Source of the DNA: Plectrocnemia conspersa
Lineage: Eukaryota > Arthropoda > Insecta > Trichoptera > Polycentropodidae
Length of the DNA: 64,000 nt
Direction of reading: 5' to 3'
Assembly: GCA_009617715.1 (NCBI GenBank)
Contig: VTFK01000429.1
Coordinates: 1 to 64,000, forward strand
The translations under genes and the position numbers were made by a program. Below, one piece after another: positions 46,837 to 59,260 of the stretch (the stretch's first letter is position 1; every line of letters starts with the position of its first letter). The notes under the pieces were generated by a model. The model worked only from the letters and a program-made list of their open reading frames with translations. It was not told the origin of the DNA and made no database searches.

Positions 46837-48239
46837 TTGTAAAAATTCAAGTGTAAGCAAATGGATGTTGTTTTTAATGACGTAGAAAAATAATATCAGT
46901 TTTTACTTTAATGATTTAAAATTAAAATTTATTTCTAAGATATATTTTTGAAGAGTCTAAATGTGCATAGATATAACAAAAAAAACGTACTCAAATATCA
47001 AGAGCAAAATAGTACTGTTAAAAATTAAATTAAAAAAATGCAATTACCTAATATTTGCTTGTTGATAAGCCGAATATACCAAAAAAATTATCTGTATGAA
47101 ATCTATTTAGGTTTCAGATTTTACAACCTATTGATATACGTTGTGTTAAAAAGTGTAAAATAATTGCAATATTTTAACTATAAATACAATGCGTAATAAC
47201 ATCTTAGTTTTTACAACATCTGTATAATTAAGATAGATAATAATAACATATTTATTTACAAATAGGAATCAAAATCACTGCAACAAATTATGAATGGTAT
47301 TAAATTATATACACATTTATCACAATCTTTCAGAGATAAATTACAGTTTTAATTATAGGTATTCAAAAATATATCGAGCGTGTGATTATTTTTTATTATA
47401 ATATTTATAGCTTTTTTGTTTGATAAATTTTGCACAAATGTTCCAGCATAAAATATATGATAATAATAACATTTAATTATGGGAACACCACGGTTATTTA
47501 ATACTACATTAATTTTGATGTATTTTCAAATATTTATCCAGTACATGTAATTTAATTTTGCATACAATAATAAAGTCATAAAAATATGTATAAAAAAAAT
47601 AATAAGTTTGAATACAAATTATCGATAAAACCTTTTTGAAATTTTATGTACGGATATAGTACAAATATTTATAAATAGTAGACACGTGTGCGCAGTTATT
47701 TTTAATTAAATATTTCACATTGAATATTCCATTGATTAATATTAATAGCAGCTCTGACAACCTGCTTATTAATTATTGCATAATAGCGATATATATTACG
47801 TCTTTGGATTAAATTAGTTCAACGCAAACGAATTTATAACATTATCATATTATATGTGCGTGTTTGTATACTTTAAGAAACCTTTATCAAGCCATTTACT
47901 ATTTATAGCTAACGTTTATGAATAATCATTTATCTTTAAAATTACGTAAAACAAATATAATATAATAAACATTTAATTTGTTTAATCATAATATAAATCT
48001 TTAACCTAAAACTTGGTTTTAAATAAAGTCAATAATAGAAATAAAAATAAATATTTGATCAAAGCATAATTTAAAAAATAAAAAAAAAACATTTAAGAAA
48101 AAACTAATAATATAAATATATGAAACCAGTATAAATATTCTATATATTTTCAGGGTTTGAGACCAAATAGTTGTGTTTTTATAACCAAAATAGATGACCT
48201 TAACAAAAAAACAATTTTAATCGAGTAAATAATTATTAA
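46837..48239. other. AT-rich DNA, nothing recognised
   Basis: Very AT-rich, no gene or repeat partner noticed. Confidence 0.3.
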
Positions 48240-49100
48240 AATAATTCTTTAATTAAAATTGTTATATGAGATATTATTATTATAATTCTGACAAATATTT
48301 ATTGCATGTTTAATTAACTTTTCATCATACGATATATTCCTTCGTATTTTTAAAAATAAATTATTTATAGCATTTACATAAAAACAATGACTCTTGCTTT
48401 ATTTATCTGATAAGCAAATCAAGACATAATAATATTATTGTATATTTTTAATAATCGTAATATAGTCGTATCATATTTCAATTTTTGTAGACGGGCAAAT
48501 GTTCAAAGCAGTCAAAACTAAATATTTTCCTATCGTAATTCCTATAGTCGGTCATAAAACTTATATTGACAAACAATGTTTTTAGAGTGTTAATAATTTT
48601 TATACTACCTGCTCTGAATGAAACTGTGAACTTAAAAAATTAAAACTAAGTTAAGAATGATACAAAAAATATTATAAATAATTACTACAATATTTACTAA
48701 TTTTCAATTATTATATTAGATATTATTTTTTTAATTCTGAATTAACAGTAGCTTTTTATCAAACAATAGTTTTTCTCTTGTGTTTTGAAAAAAAAATATT
48801 TATAGCATTTACATTAAAAAACATTGACTCCTTTTTAATTTATCCGGCGAACGAATTTTACTTGAATGCTAAAGACTAAATAATATATTATTTTTAAGTT
48901 GTTAATCTATGCATTCTCAACTTTGTGTTGATCAGAAATTGTTCAAATGAAAGGTTTTTTAATCGTATTTTATAGAGTCAGTCATAAAACATATCATCAA
49001 ATAATGTTTTTTTTGTAAATGTCTGTCCATTTTCGTACTACCTGCTTTGAATGAAGCTGCGAATTCGCGGATTAAGATTAATTTTTTTAAATAATTTGTT
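48240..49100 (+). repeat. Old tandem duplication, period about 435 bp
   Basis: Copy 1 (about 48240-48660) and copy 2 (about 48690-49090) share, in order: a TTATA..AGATATTAT start, TTTATAGCATTTACAT.AAAA, CATTGACTC or CAATGACTC, TC.GTCATAAAAC.TAT, AA.AATGTTTTT and TACTACCTGCT.TGAATGAA. Spacing between matching words is 420-450 bp. A further decayed copy may begin near 49190. Confidence 0.7.
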
Positions 49101-49690
49101 GCTAATCATTTAAAAATAGTCATATAAATTTAATATTATTTAAAAAAAACATTTTATGAGAAATGAAAAATTATCATTTCCATTTTTGAGAAAAACATTA
49201 ATTGAATTTTTTATATTAGAATGGTTTCTAATAAAGTATTATTATTATTATTGTAAATTATTAGGAAAAATATTATTTATTAACGTTTGCATTTATTTTT
49301 TTGTTTCAAAGAAACTGTTATAAGCAATTATTGTAAGAAATTAGGTTTTCAACTAGCTTTAATCAAACCATTATATCCGGAATTTCAAACTAACTCTCTC
49401 GATAAATGTTCTTACGAAATTAAAATTTCGCTCTCCCCAGTTTAATAATACAGATGTCATGAATTTATAAGCAAATATCTGGTGCTGTAAAATCTTTAAG
49501 CCCCTTGAAACTATTTAAAAGTGTACAATCTAAAACTTTATTGAAAATGCATAAAATAAAACTAATCAGAAATTCGCAATGATTAATGTATTATTTTATA
49601 AAAATAATATATATTAAATAAGTTAACACATATTCAGGTAGCAGTACTCAATAAAACTACGAGTTTAACTTTGACAAAACATATTTTTAT
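49101..49690. other. AT-rich DNA, possible third decayed repeat unit
   Basis: 49190-49310 faintly resembles the start of the 435-bp unit. Nothing else was noticed. Confidence 0.25.
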
Positions 49691-50000
49691 GTATTTTCGT
49701 TATATGAACAAACACGGCGCCTTTGCGGTAACGTTCCGTAAACAAGTAGTTATAAACACGAATTTCAGTCTGTAGTTTAGCACACCGCACTATAAATTTT
49801 GGCGAAAAGCAGGTAACCCGAATTTTCAACTCGACCCAAACTCATCCCCGAAACTGCCCTCAAACGAGTTTTGATATCCCGAAATATTATAAACATCAAA
49901 ACTCGTTATGTGTTCGAAATTTTCGAGCCGGATAATATTTGGCGACAGCCGAAAGCAGATGTGATTAACAAGGTAAAGGGGATCGCTGCAAAAGTTTCCG
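49691..50000. other. GC-richer island, possible conserved non-coding element
   Basis: 49695-49985 is less AT-rich. A loose inverted pair lies at 49863-49876 and 49900-49911 (AAACGAGTTTTGAT and ATCAAAACTCGT). No open frame. Confidence 0.3.
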
Positions 50001-50623
50001 CATAATTCGCACGTGCCAATTATAAATAATTTTTAACAAGTACAGCAGTAACTATATGTATGTACATGAGTACCTTAAATTAAATAAATATTAAAGCCTT
50101 CATTTAGTACACTTTTGTGGTGTTTGAATATTTCGTCTTGAATTAAGAAATATGTAAAAAAAATTTTGATTTAAGAACGCACTTAATGAAGTATAACTGA
50201 TGCGCAACGATTAACACAAGAATTGTATTTAACAAATGCGTATTCTTCAGCTACCGAGAGTAACAAATATTTTCTATAAATGGTATTTACTTGCTAGTTA
50301 AAATTACGCCTCTAATTAGATTGCACCTTCTTCCGAAGACTGTAAGAATTATAATCTAAAAATTTTGCAGAGCAGCAGCATAAATATTTTTATTTAATTT
50401 AGGGTCAAGTAGTCATCAGATACCAGCCAGGAGTTAACTGAATCAAAATGACTGTCAATGAAACATTTGCATGTGTTGCAAATTAACTAGCGATACTCCT
50501 CACCGAGCAAGCGCATGTTTTAACCCAGCGGTTCTTCACCATATTGCTGTCGCGTTCATATTCGAGAGCAAAGAAAATAGTAACAGTCATAAGCAGGGTT
50601 ACTAATATACAAAATCACAAATC
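50001..50623. other. AT-rich DNA with one dispersed word
   Basis: 50492-50512 carries ATACTCCTCACCGAGCAAGC, related to 45134-45152. Otherwise nothing. Confidence 0.3.
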
Positions 50624-50691
50624 TAAACTAAAAAAACATATTTAATTTTAACAACAATAAACTAAAAAAACATATTTGATTTTAACGACAA
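50624..50691 (+). repeat. Tandem repeat, two 34-bp units
   Basis: Units start at 50624 and 50658 (TAAACTAAAAAAACATATTT...) and differ at only a few positions near the end of each unit. Confidence 0.85.
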
Positions 50692-50994
50692 CTATTTTTT
50701 TTCAAAAGAGTGTATTTTTTATGATCAATTAGCAAAAGTTTTCAACCGTATTGTGAGATTTTAATAAATCATTTTAGAATTTCCAAATCTCTTTATATTT
50801 AATCAAGGAACATTTCTTTATTTTAAAGTTAATATGTCCATAAAATATAAGTACACATATAAACATATGTGCACAAGAAAGAATTTTAAATGAGCGGAAT
50901 TTTGTTTCATTACTAACACATGACTGGAATCTTATGCTTGATAATATCCATTATGTAATTTATTTTCCTTAAATCAAGTTTAACCAAGTCTTAC

Positions 50995-51260
50995 CTAAGC
51001 ACCCAGCCATCATCCGAGGAATTCCACAATCCCCGGCTGGCACCGAGTGATGGATAACAATGCGCTCTGGGCATGTATAATCGCAGACTACTAAATAGAG
51101 GAATCTGATAAGTGCAGCCGGAGTATATGCAAATCCGATGAATGAGACGTTCGCAATAAGACAGAATTTATTATTCAAGACTTTGTTTTGTTGCATGCAC
51201 AACAAACAAAACCGAAACACGGAACAGAATATCCGAATAGTTTTAGAGTGGAGAAACACT
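50995..51260 (-). other. Candidate exon ending in a splice donor (unidentified)
   Basis: A minus-strand frame stays open for about 96 codons and reads through a GC-rich patch (51000-51130), with CDYTCPERIVIHHSVPAGDC and then MMAGCLG near its end. A consensus-like donor, TTAG|GTAAGA, lies at 50995/50994. The frame has no ATG near its start and an in-frame stop just upstream (about 51270), and the CTGCAG acceptor-like site near 51281 lies before that stop. Protein family not recognised. It could also be a conserved non-coding island or an old element fragment. Confidence 0.18.
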
Positions 51261-51281
51261 TTTGTTGCTTAAGGATCAATT

Positions 51282-52245
51282 CTGCAGTTGTTAATGTACT
51301 GGATATCTTATTACACTCTCAAAGAAGCTAGGAAAGCATCTGAATAGTCAGTTCAATTAAAATTTTATACATAAAACGATATCGGAAATAAAGTGCCGCT
51401 TTTTACGACACTTGGCAAATGAGAAAAGTCGCAATAACTTATTTTATAAACGTAAATCTGACATTTTGCTGGTGTAAAAATTTTGGGGCAATTCCAATAT
51501 AAAAGATATGCCTAAAATTATCATAACAAAATACAATATAGTATTATATATAGCAACTAAATTAATTTATTTTACATGCAAAACACCAATTAAAAATTGT
51601 AGCTGGGATAATGATCAATGCACAGGGTTATTTAACTCATAAAGAAGAGATAGAATTACTCGCTGAAAAGGAGTATCCGCTATTTTTAGGATTAACAGAA
51701 ACACATAACACAAATATTAATTAAATATTCAAGAATATAATATGATTAGATGCGATTTTAATTTCAGAAATACAGAAAGTGTTATTCTGTATATTAAAAA
51801 ATAATATATTTATTATATACTATTTAAAAATAAGAAAAATAAACGTATTAGTACGTCACGGTGAAATTTTTGTGAAAAAAATCTCCACAAGTTTGTTTAA
51901 TAATGGCACTAAAAGTCAACCTCAAATTATTTTTATTTTATATTAAAATACACAAAGATATATTAAACTTCAATTAGTTAATGCAAGACTCTGGCTTTTA
52001 AGAATATATTCTCGTACCTCTCTCGTTAAAAAATATTAAAAACATACATTTGACTTTAAAAATAATACATATAACGATTCACTGCTATGGGTTGTGTGGC
52101 ACATACCTTATTGGTGACTGTGTATGTAGTGCTATTATTGCTCAAAAATATTTAGTTATCGTAAGTCAATAAAAAATGCTTTTTCAATGTTTTAAAAAAA
52201 CATATATAATTTAAAAGACAATCTTTTATACGAGAAAAATACCAA
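51282..52245. other. AT-rich DNA, nothing recognised
   Basis: No gene or repeat noticed up to the hAT element at 52254. Confidence 0.3.
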
Positions 52246-52253
52246 CTTTACAC
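52246..52253. repeat. 8-bp target-site duplication CTTTACAC, left
   Basis: Seven of eight bases match CTTTACAT at 54225-54232. Confidence 0.75.
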
Positions 52254-54224
52254 CAGGGGCGTATATTCAGGGTGTGCTAGGTGTGCGGCGCACACCCGCA
52301 AAACCATCTAAAATATAAATTTAGAAATTTAGAAAATTTAGGGCATAAAGCGACATCATTTTGCATACAGTAGTATGCAAAATTATAAAATTTGAATATG
52401 CAGTGTATAGTATGCATTGGTATTTGTCATTCGCTCTGAACGTTTTCGCGCGAGCGATCGTTTTGGAACAACACATATAACGCGCCGACCTTGCGCGCGG
52501 CCGCCGACTAAAGTAAATTGTTCCGAGATTTAACGGCTGAAGTCGATCTGTCGGCTGGCAGCGCTCAGTAGTAAAATTGGTCTCGAATTTGGTGCGCGTA
52601 CTTCAAAAAGTCTTGCGTCCGTCGCTTTCTTTTTTATTACATTATATCACAATAACAGGTCACTCATTTTTTATATTTTGGCGTAAAATAGTTTATTATC
52701 TTATTTACATATGATCAATATTTAATTTTTCATTCCCGACTATATTTTTTATTTACCCCAATAATGATGAAAAATACTGTTGAAGATATTCTGAATAATC
52801 CATTTCAAAAAAAAAAATGAAATTAAATTGAAGATAATCAAAATTGCCAAAACGTCCACCTTTCCCAATTTATTTATTTATGGTTTGCAAGCCAAAAAGT
52901 ACTCGAAGTTTATCCATTCGCCATTTTTACACACTGCTATGCTCATATGTTGAATTTAACATTACAACAAGGTCTTTTCCAAATAAAAGTGTTCAAATCA
53001 TTCTTCAAACTTTAAATGGATTGTCTGCATTCTTTAGATCTTCCAAAACGAATAAAGTTTTGCTTTTACAAGAGCTTGTATAGAAGACTTCCTTCTGTTA
53101 CACCTACAAGAAAATTATACATCACGGTTAAGTAACACAGTGCAAAATACAGAAATGAATATTTTACGGACTTTTTTTTTCGAGACGTCGAAAAATTGTG
53201 AACTATGGGAACACTGTAAAAAAGCACGAGGTTTTCTTAGGGAAATTTTGAAACAAGAAAACTTCTCCACATATTTTCAAAAAAAACTGATGTGTTATAC
53301 AACATTTTACAATCCAAATCTTTTGACATATTATATTGCTGTAAGAAAGCTACCGAAATTTTGCAACAACTCAGACATGAACAGGAAAATAATTATGAAA
53401 CATTATGGGATTCTTATGTAACGGAAGAAAATTATCAAGACTGAGTAATGATTTGCTTGTTGAAGAAAAAAGCACGCGTTTTCCATAACTATTTAATACA
53501 ATAGTTGATAATATATGTAAGCAAATTGAAACCGTTTTTCTTCAATGTCAAATTGAATTATTTTCACTTTCTGAAGAAAAAAAAAATATGAGCAATATAA
53601 AGGAAAATTTCAAATGAATTACTTACCAAACTGCAACAATTCTATGGAACATTATTTGATTATATAAGTTTAAAAAAAATAGCTTGCTGTTCTTTATCAT
53701 TTGTCTGAATTTGCAGAGAAATCTGTTCATGAGCTTGTACAATTTATGAACACAAATAATCTTAAGTCAGGTTTTCAGGAAATAGATAAATTAGGCAAAC
53801 TAATATTAACTCTTTCCAAGTAGTACTGCTTCAGCAGAACGTTCAGCTTTTCTGAAAAATTAATAATGTTATCGAATACCCAACTCAAGAAAGGCTATGT
53901 GGCCTTAGCTTGATTTAATAGAAAACTTATGGATATTAAAAGAAGAGCACTTTTTATGACAGCGTGATAGAAAAATTTATGATTAAAGAAAGAAGATTAG
54001 ATTTTATATATAAATAATTATAAGTTTATGTTAATTGGAAATTTGATATTTTTATATAATAATATTTTAGATTAGGTTTGATGTTTTATTTATTTATTTT
54101 ATATGGGAAAAAGCTGTAAGGCAGTTTAGGCATGCCAAAACCTCGGCTAATAAAAATGAAAAAATGTACGTTTTTTTTAATTTTTTATAGCACACCCAAT
54201 ATTAACACCCACCGTACGCCACTG
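52254..54224 (+). mobile_element. Decayed hAT transposon, ZMYM1-like type (1,971 bp)
   Basis: The left end reads CAGGGGCGTA and the inverted right end CAGTGGCGTACG, both followed by GGGTGT..GTGTGC-like sequence, giving diverged TIRs of about 30 bp. An 8-bp duplication with one mismatch flanks it. The interior starts with a CG-rich stretch (52440-52570), then decayed plus-strand transposase frames. Age and decay are clearly greater than for the hAT at 16177-18743, and the termini are unrelated. Confidence 0.85.
52850..53995 (+). pseudogene. hAT transposase relic (zinc-finger MYM1-like)
   Basis: Frames interrupted many times, but the landmarks of a hAT transposase occur in order. THCYAHMLNLTLQQ at about 52927-52968 is the HC.AH.LNL motif. 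Next come GLSAFFRSSKTNK (53022-53060) and a PSVTPTRKLY region (53093-53116) where family members have APTRW. ETLWDSYV is near 53400. Finally SSTASAERSAF at 53818-53850 is the S.ASAER.FS dimerisation motif. The N-terminal catalytic half is missing or unreadable, so the element is a heavily eroded, possibly internally deleted copy. Family assignment comes from these motifs alone. Confidence 0.78.
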
Positions 54225-54232
54225 CTTTACAT
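54225..54232. repeat. 8-bp target-site duplication CTTTACAT, right
   Basis: One mismatch from 52246-52253. Confidence 0.75.
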
Positions 54233-55257
54233 TCCAGCAAAAATCCTGCTAATTCAACATGATAAAATTGTATCGATCAAATTTCTATTATGATTCTTCA
54301 AAGTTCACATCCTAGCTATTGCTAAAAATATATTATTTTATAATTTATAGAATACTAATCACTGATGTTTTTTATTTTCAAACGTGATTGCTTTAATTTA
54401 CATATTTTTCTGAATTAATAACTAATTAATAAAGGCACAAAAATTCCTAGTAATTTAATACGGAACATTTGTAATACTCAAACATAAATCACGTCACTCG
54501 CCACCGACGACGCATTAGTTTGGAACATTTACTACAAATTTTTGACACCTATAAATTACCAAATTAAAAATTAGTTTAGATCCCTCTCGTAACAAACCCG
54601 CAAGGGTTTTAACGTGGGTATGTATACCTATCATACCTCTTGAAGCACTTGAGCTCCGCTTTTCGGGATTATGCGACACGACCGTTTCACCACCGTTAAC
54701 CATAACATTACCATTAAGTAACTTTACTTTTTTATTTTAAATAAATAAAATTAATATGCAGATACATCACACGTAAGTATAAAATAAATTTACTAATTTT
54801 ACTATAAAATGACTATATTTTATATTTGAAACAAATTAAATCGTTCATAGTGCATACGTAGAAAACTTTACTTACATGATTAAAAATAAAACTGTTTAAG
54901 AAAGGATATGTATATTTCTAACGAGAAATAAATAAACTTAAAAAGTATTTTTTTATATGTATAAGTATCGACTGAATAATCAAGATGAATAAAGTTTTTA
55001 GTAGCATTTTAAATACGCACCTCAGATTTAAATTACAAATGTTCTATAACCTGGCCCTCTAAAATTTGTATGTAACCAAATATCGTTGAGCAGCTTAGTG
55101 TTAAAGAGTTCCCAAAAATACGCGACAGATTATTTTATTTTCGTGCCATTATATGGCACAGATAATATAATAATATGCCGCGTTTAAGATAAAAAGAGAA
55201 AAAGTGCTTCTCGAAAATTGTTTCTATGTTACCACACAGATAGATATCTACAGTGCC
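54233..55257. other. AT-rich DNA, nothing recognised
   Basis: 54480-54715 is less AT-rich and has a 62-codon minus-strand frame of no recognised family. Confidence 0.3.
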
Positions 55258-55330
55258 CACAAATTCCATTGTTGCTGGACCTAAGCAGTCTAAGACGCAT
55301 TCACCTGCTTAATAACTAGAATTTTATGGT
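55258..55330 (+). repeat. Dispersed repeat A, copy 2 (partner at 1597-1665)
   Basis: See 1597-1665. Confidence 0.45.
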
Positions 55331-55859
55331 AAAAAAATAATATAAAATAATATTAGAGATTCTATTATAGTTTTAGTCTCATATTCACATTATTGGACAA
55401 GAAGTGAAAAAAAATTTAATCTCTTTCCATTTCCCATTTAGTATATGCATATATGCAATAAAAAAATCACATTACTTGACAAATTTACACCTATGATATT
55501 TTTGACGCTCACTTGAATCACTTTGAATCGCTAAGTATTTAACTAATCTTTAAGAAGATAGAAGACAGGGCACAACAGCAATAGTTTATATTATATTTTA
55601 AGTGAGTTTTCGTGAGGCAATATGATCGCGAAGCTACTGAGCCCCCTAAGTGGCTTGTGGCATTAGAAAAATTATGTTTATGTATTTTTCTGAGAAACCT
55701 CATTCTAATCAGTGTATGAATGTACTACAAAATATCATACTAAACACAAGTTTATTTGCGTTAAATCCCAATCTTGAGATCGCCAGCTGAATAAATCTTA
55801 CTATGACTTTTTTTTAAAATGATCTTAAAATAAATAAATATTATGACATTTATACCAAA
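55331..55859. other. AT-rich DNA, nothing recognised
   Basis: No gene or repeat partner noticed. Confidence 0.3.
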
Positions 55860-56180
55860 TACACGCCATTAAGTTCCACCATAAACGTTAAAACGGGCCA
55901 TTAAAATAAGGTATTGAAATGGCAATAAAACCCATTCAATTTTCGAATTTTTTCATGTCGTTAAGATGCATCGAAAGAGGACATCGGTCATCCTGACTGG
56001 CGTTTATTGCCTCAATCCTTACAAATCCAAGAGTCCATTTCGGCCACGCTTCGTCCATTGTGCTTTTCTTAGTCAATTCGTCAAGCGCTTTTACATTTAA
56101 TTAGCAAATAACGCGTAACCGACTTGAATAATAGCCTTAGTACCAAAATCGGTCCGTTTCCTAACAAATCGTGGCAGGAG
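55860..56180. other. GC-richer island, candidate conserved non-coding element
   Basis: Long stretch of balanced composition with several TTTATTG/CAATAAA-type sites (GGCAATAAAACCC near 55921 and GGCGTTTATTGCC at 56000-56012) and ATTTAATTAGC near 56096, without an open frame. TTTAT(T/G)G-type sites are typical of Abd-B/Cdx-class homeodomains; function is inferred. Confidence 0.33.
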
Positions 56181-56745
56181 CCAACCCATTCAGCGTTATA
56201 GAATATACTTCAACTGGTCAAGCATTAATTTTATTTATTTTTTGAACAAACAACTTATTGGACATGCTTGATTAATCATTTTGGAGAGAAAATGATGGTT
56301 GATCAATCAGTCAAAAAAATATCGAAAAGCGTTATTTTGTTAAATATTGAATCTTTTATTATGACATAAGAACACACTTTGATTGTTCGATGGTTTGATG
56401 TAATGTGAAATGTTAATAAAAAAAACTTTACAACGACTAATCTTAACTTTACATAAATAACTCGGCTATTTACACGTGTTTAACTCAGTAAAAAAAATGT
56501 TTTTAAGAAAAAACTTTTTTAAGAAAATACTTTTTTTTGTGAATAAACATAAAATATCATTTTAAATAAATAAGGATTAAAAAATTAGAACATTTAAATA
56601 CAGTATCAAGGTAAAATTTGCATTTAAAAAAAAAACAATTTTATATTTTTTTTTTTGATTAACGCGTCCAAAGGGTTAACTTAATGTTTTAATTTTTATT
56701 GTATGTCACACTTCAGTGATGTCATGACACACCGCTACAACATTG
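56181..56745. other. AT-rich DNA, nothing recognised
   Basis: A TTGATTAATCATTTTGG patch faces a related GGTTGATCAATCA at 56268-56310, a loose inverted pair. Otherwise nothing. Confidence 0.3.
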
Positions 56746-57160
56746 CATTGACGCGCAATGATAAAAGTTTAGAAACTTTATGGACAGTTGATGTATGCAT
56801 AGTGTGACCAGCAATTAATCGGCACAAAACTATTGCCGCTGCTTGGCAATTAGCGAACCAAATTGAAATGTTCCAATGTCGCGCACGAATCGATCATAAA
56901 GTCGCTTAAGACCTTTAGTTCGAGTGACAAGACTAGCAATTTGTACGATAATGGGTATAATAAAGAAGCGTGTAATTTTTTTAGGAAATTTATCGCGTCC
57001 GATTTGAATTTGTTGCGCAAGGGAGAAAATGGTGATATTTTTTAATTTTTGTTTCACAAGCTGGTTTCGAGGTTGAGAAAAATCTGGTTTACTTAATCGG
57101 TGCGATAGATCAGTGGTCTTCAACATCCTCAGGCTTACGAAACCCTTCAAGCCTACGGTA
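56746..57160. other. Mixed-composition island with an unidentified minus-strand frame
   Basis: 56746-57155 is less AT-rich. A 106-codon minus-strand frame (57150-56830; includes HRLSKPDFSQPRNQLVKQKL) has balanced composition but no recognised domain and no convincing splice sites. It could equally be conserved non-coding DNA. Confidence 0.22.
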
Positions 57161-57733
57161 TAAATATATTAACAATATGTATATAATATTATATAATAAT
57201 ATATAATTTGAAATAAATAAAATTATGTTTATTAAGCATTTTCAGATGATTTTGACACAAATGATAAAATTATTATTTAAATATGAAACACATATAAATT
57301 CATAGTGTAATAAACTAAAATTAAATTCAAGTTTAAGGTTAAGAGACGACCAAAAGCATGGGCCCAGTCACCGTCAACTTTCCTGATAAGATCGGATTAT
57401 TAAGAGGTTGTGTTGCGTTTTAATTTTTCCTTGAATATTCTAACAATGCCGATGTTGGAGCAAAGTGTATTTTTAATGCAAGAATTTTTTTCTATGTCTC
57501 TATTTCTGTATTTTGACATTGACTATTTACGGTTTTAAAATTATCACTATGAAATAAATAAGTCAGAAATTAAATATTACTATGAAATATAAATATAATT
57601 TTTAGTAAAAAAAATTAAATTAAATAAAAACTAAAAAAATAATGATGTAAAAAAAAGCTCTGCTAGAGAAAAAATTAAAAAATGTTTTTGAATAAATATA
57701 ATAAAGCGTTTTTTTCTCTACGACTTTTTCAAA
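57161..57733. other. AT-rich DNA, nothing recognised
   Basis: Nothing noticed before the tandem repeat at 57734. Confidence 0.3.
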
Positions 57734-57817
57734 CAAGAGTCCAGAATTTAAAAAAAATTACAATTTTTTAAAAATTCAAGAGTCCAGAATTTAAAAAAAA
57801 TTACAATTTTTTAAAAA
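57734..57817 (+). repeat. Tandem repeat, two 43-bp units
   Basis: Units start at 57734 and 57777 with CAAGAGTCCAGAATTTAAAA and are identical through TTTTTTAAAAAT. Recent duplication or slippage. Confidence 0.93.
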
Positions 57818-59250
57818 TAAGCTGAGATTTTTCTAATTTTTTTAATAGCTACTGTAAAGTATAAAAAGCCTGACACCAAATAACTTCAAGAAATATAACT
57901 TCAAGAGATACTTAGTCCTAAAAAACCTTAAGAAGTTTGAGAGAAATTTTACACAATAAACTAAACAAAACTTTTAAAGATTTGCTATATTTGAATCCAA
58001 TAAAAGAATTATTAGGTTACCACTTTTTTTTTAAAATATAAATAGAAATAGCGGCTGCCTAAAATACTGTGCCCACTTGTTTAATAATTTAGTAAGCTTT
58101 GATATTTTACTCATAATTATTCTTAAACATGTCCACACAGATTAACTAGGGTTGAAGACCTCTGCGATTGATAGCAATTTAACGACGAATGAATGGAAAA
58201 CCTGCTGTGACTTATGTTGTTTTAACTCATATTTTTTAGCTCTATGAATATTATTTTGCATAAAATTTTAACACATCTTTGCTAATTTATTGAGTCAAAT
58301 GTAAATGCTGCAATTTCCTGTCGTTGAATTTTATGAATTGACTAAATCGTAAAAAAAAGCTTTTTTTTATCGAATCTTTAATACAATTATGTTATTTCCA
58401 AATTATTGCAAAAAATGTTTCGAACGAAACTTTCTCGAATCGCACACGCGAATAACAGTCACAATTTTCGTAAAATGTCATTTTTATCTCATTTTTTTTA
58501 CATGTTTATTTTGAATATTGCCCCACGAGAATATGATTACAGTCCGCCTTCAATATATTTATTTTGCTAAGCAGGAAATATTTTTATCTCGGTATATATT
58601 TTTTAAAGCAAGTCTACAAAGACGCAACAAATCAACTTTTAAAGCAATATTTTAAATATATATATATGTATATAATTATTTATTTTTGCTACTCACATAG
58701 ACTGTTGTAAAATTATATATTTTCATTTTAATACGCTTATTTTAAATAGTATTTTTGATATTTTTAAATCTGTTTTTTAATTTAACGGTTGAAATTAGAC
58801 ATTAAAACAATTATGTAGCTATGAGATTTACAATATAAATGGAAGAGATCGCACTTGCGCGTCCGAAAGATATGCGGTTGATCTTAGTACGTTTTTGACT
58901 GTTACCGCGATAATGCGTAAATTTGCGCACTACATAGACAAATATTCAGGATTTTCAATGGTAGTCAAAATGATTATATGCATAAAAAACTACTTAAAGC
59001 TAAATATTTCCACTGAAAAGCATTTTATATTATTCAAAGTTAGATGTGAAACTTAGATATTTAATGATAAAATTAAATACTGAATATCATTTAAGATTAG
59101 GTTTAAAACAAAAAATATTAATAATAATTGTTTCACAATTTGAATCGATAAAATTAATTGCGTAGCTCGTTCTCAAGCGCGCCAAAATCGAGATTTCCCT
59201 TAAATGTCTAATTTGCTTACATATGACAACTCTTTTGTGATCTGTCAAGC
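57818..59250. other. AT-rich DNA with a small CG-rich patch
   Basis: 58845-58935 is CG-richer (GCACTTGCGCGTCCG and TTACCGCGATAATGCG). No gene or repeat family was recognised. Confidence 0.3.
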
Positions 59251-59260
59251 ACACGACGCG

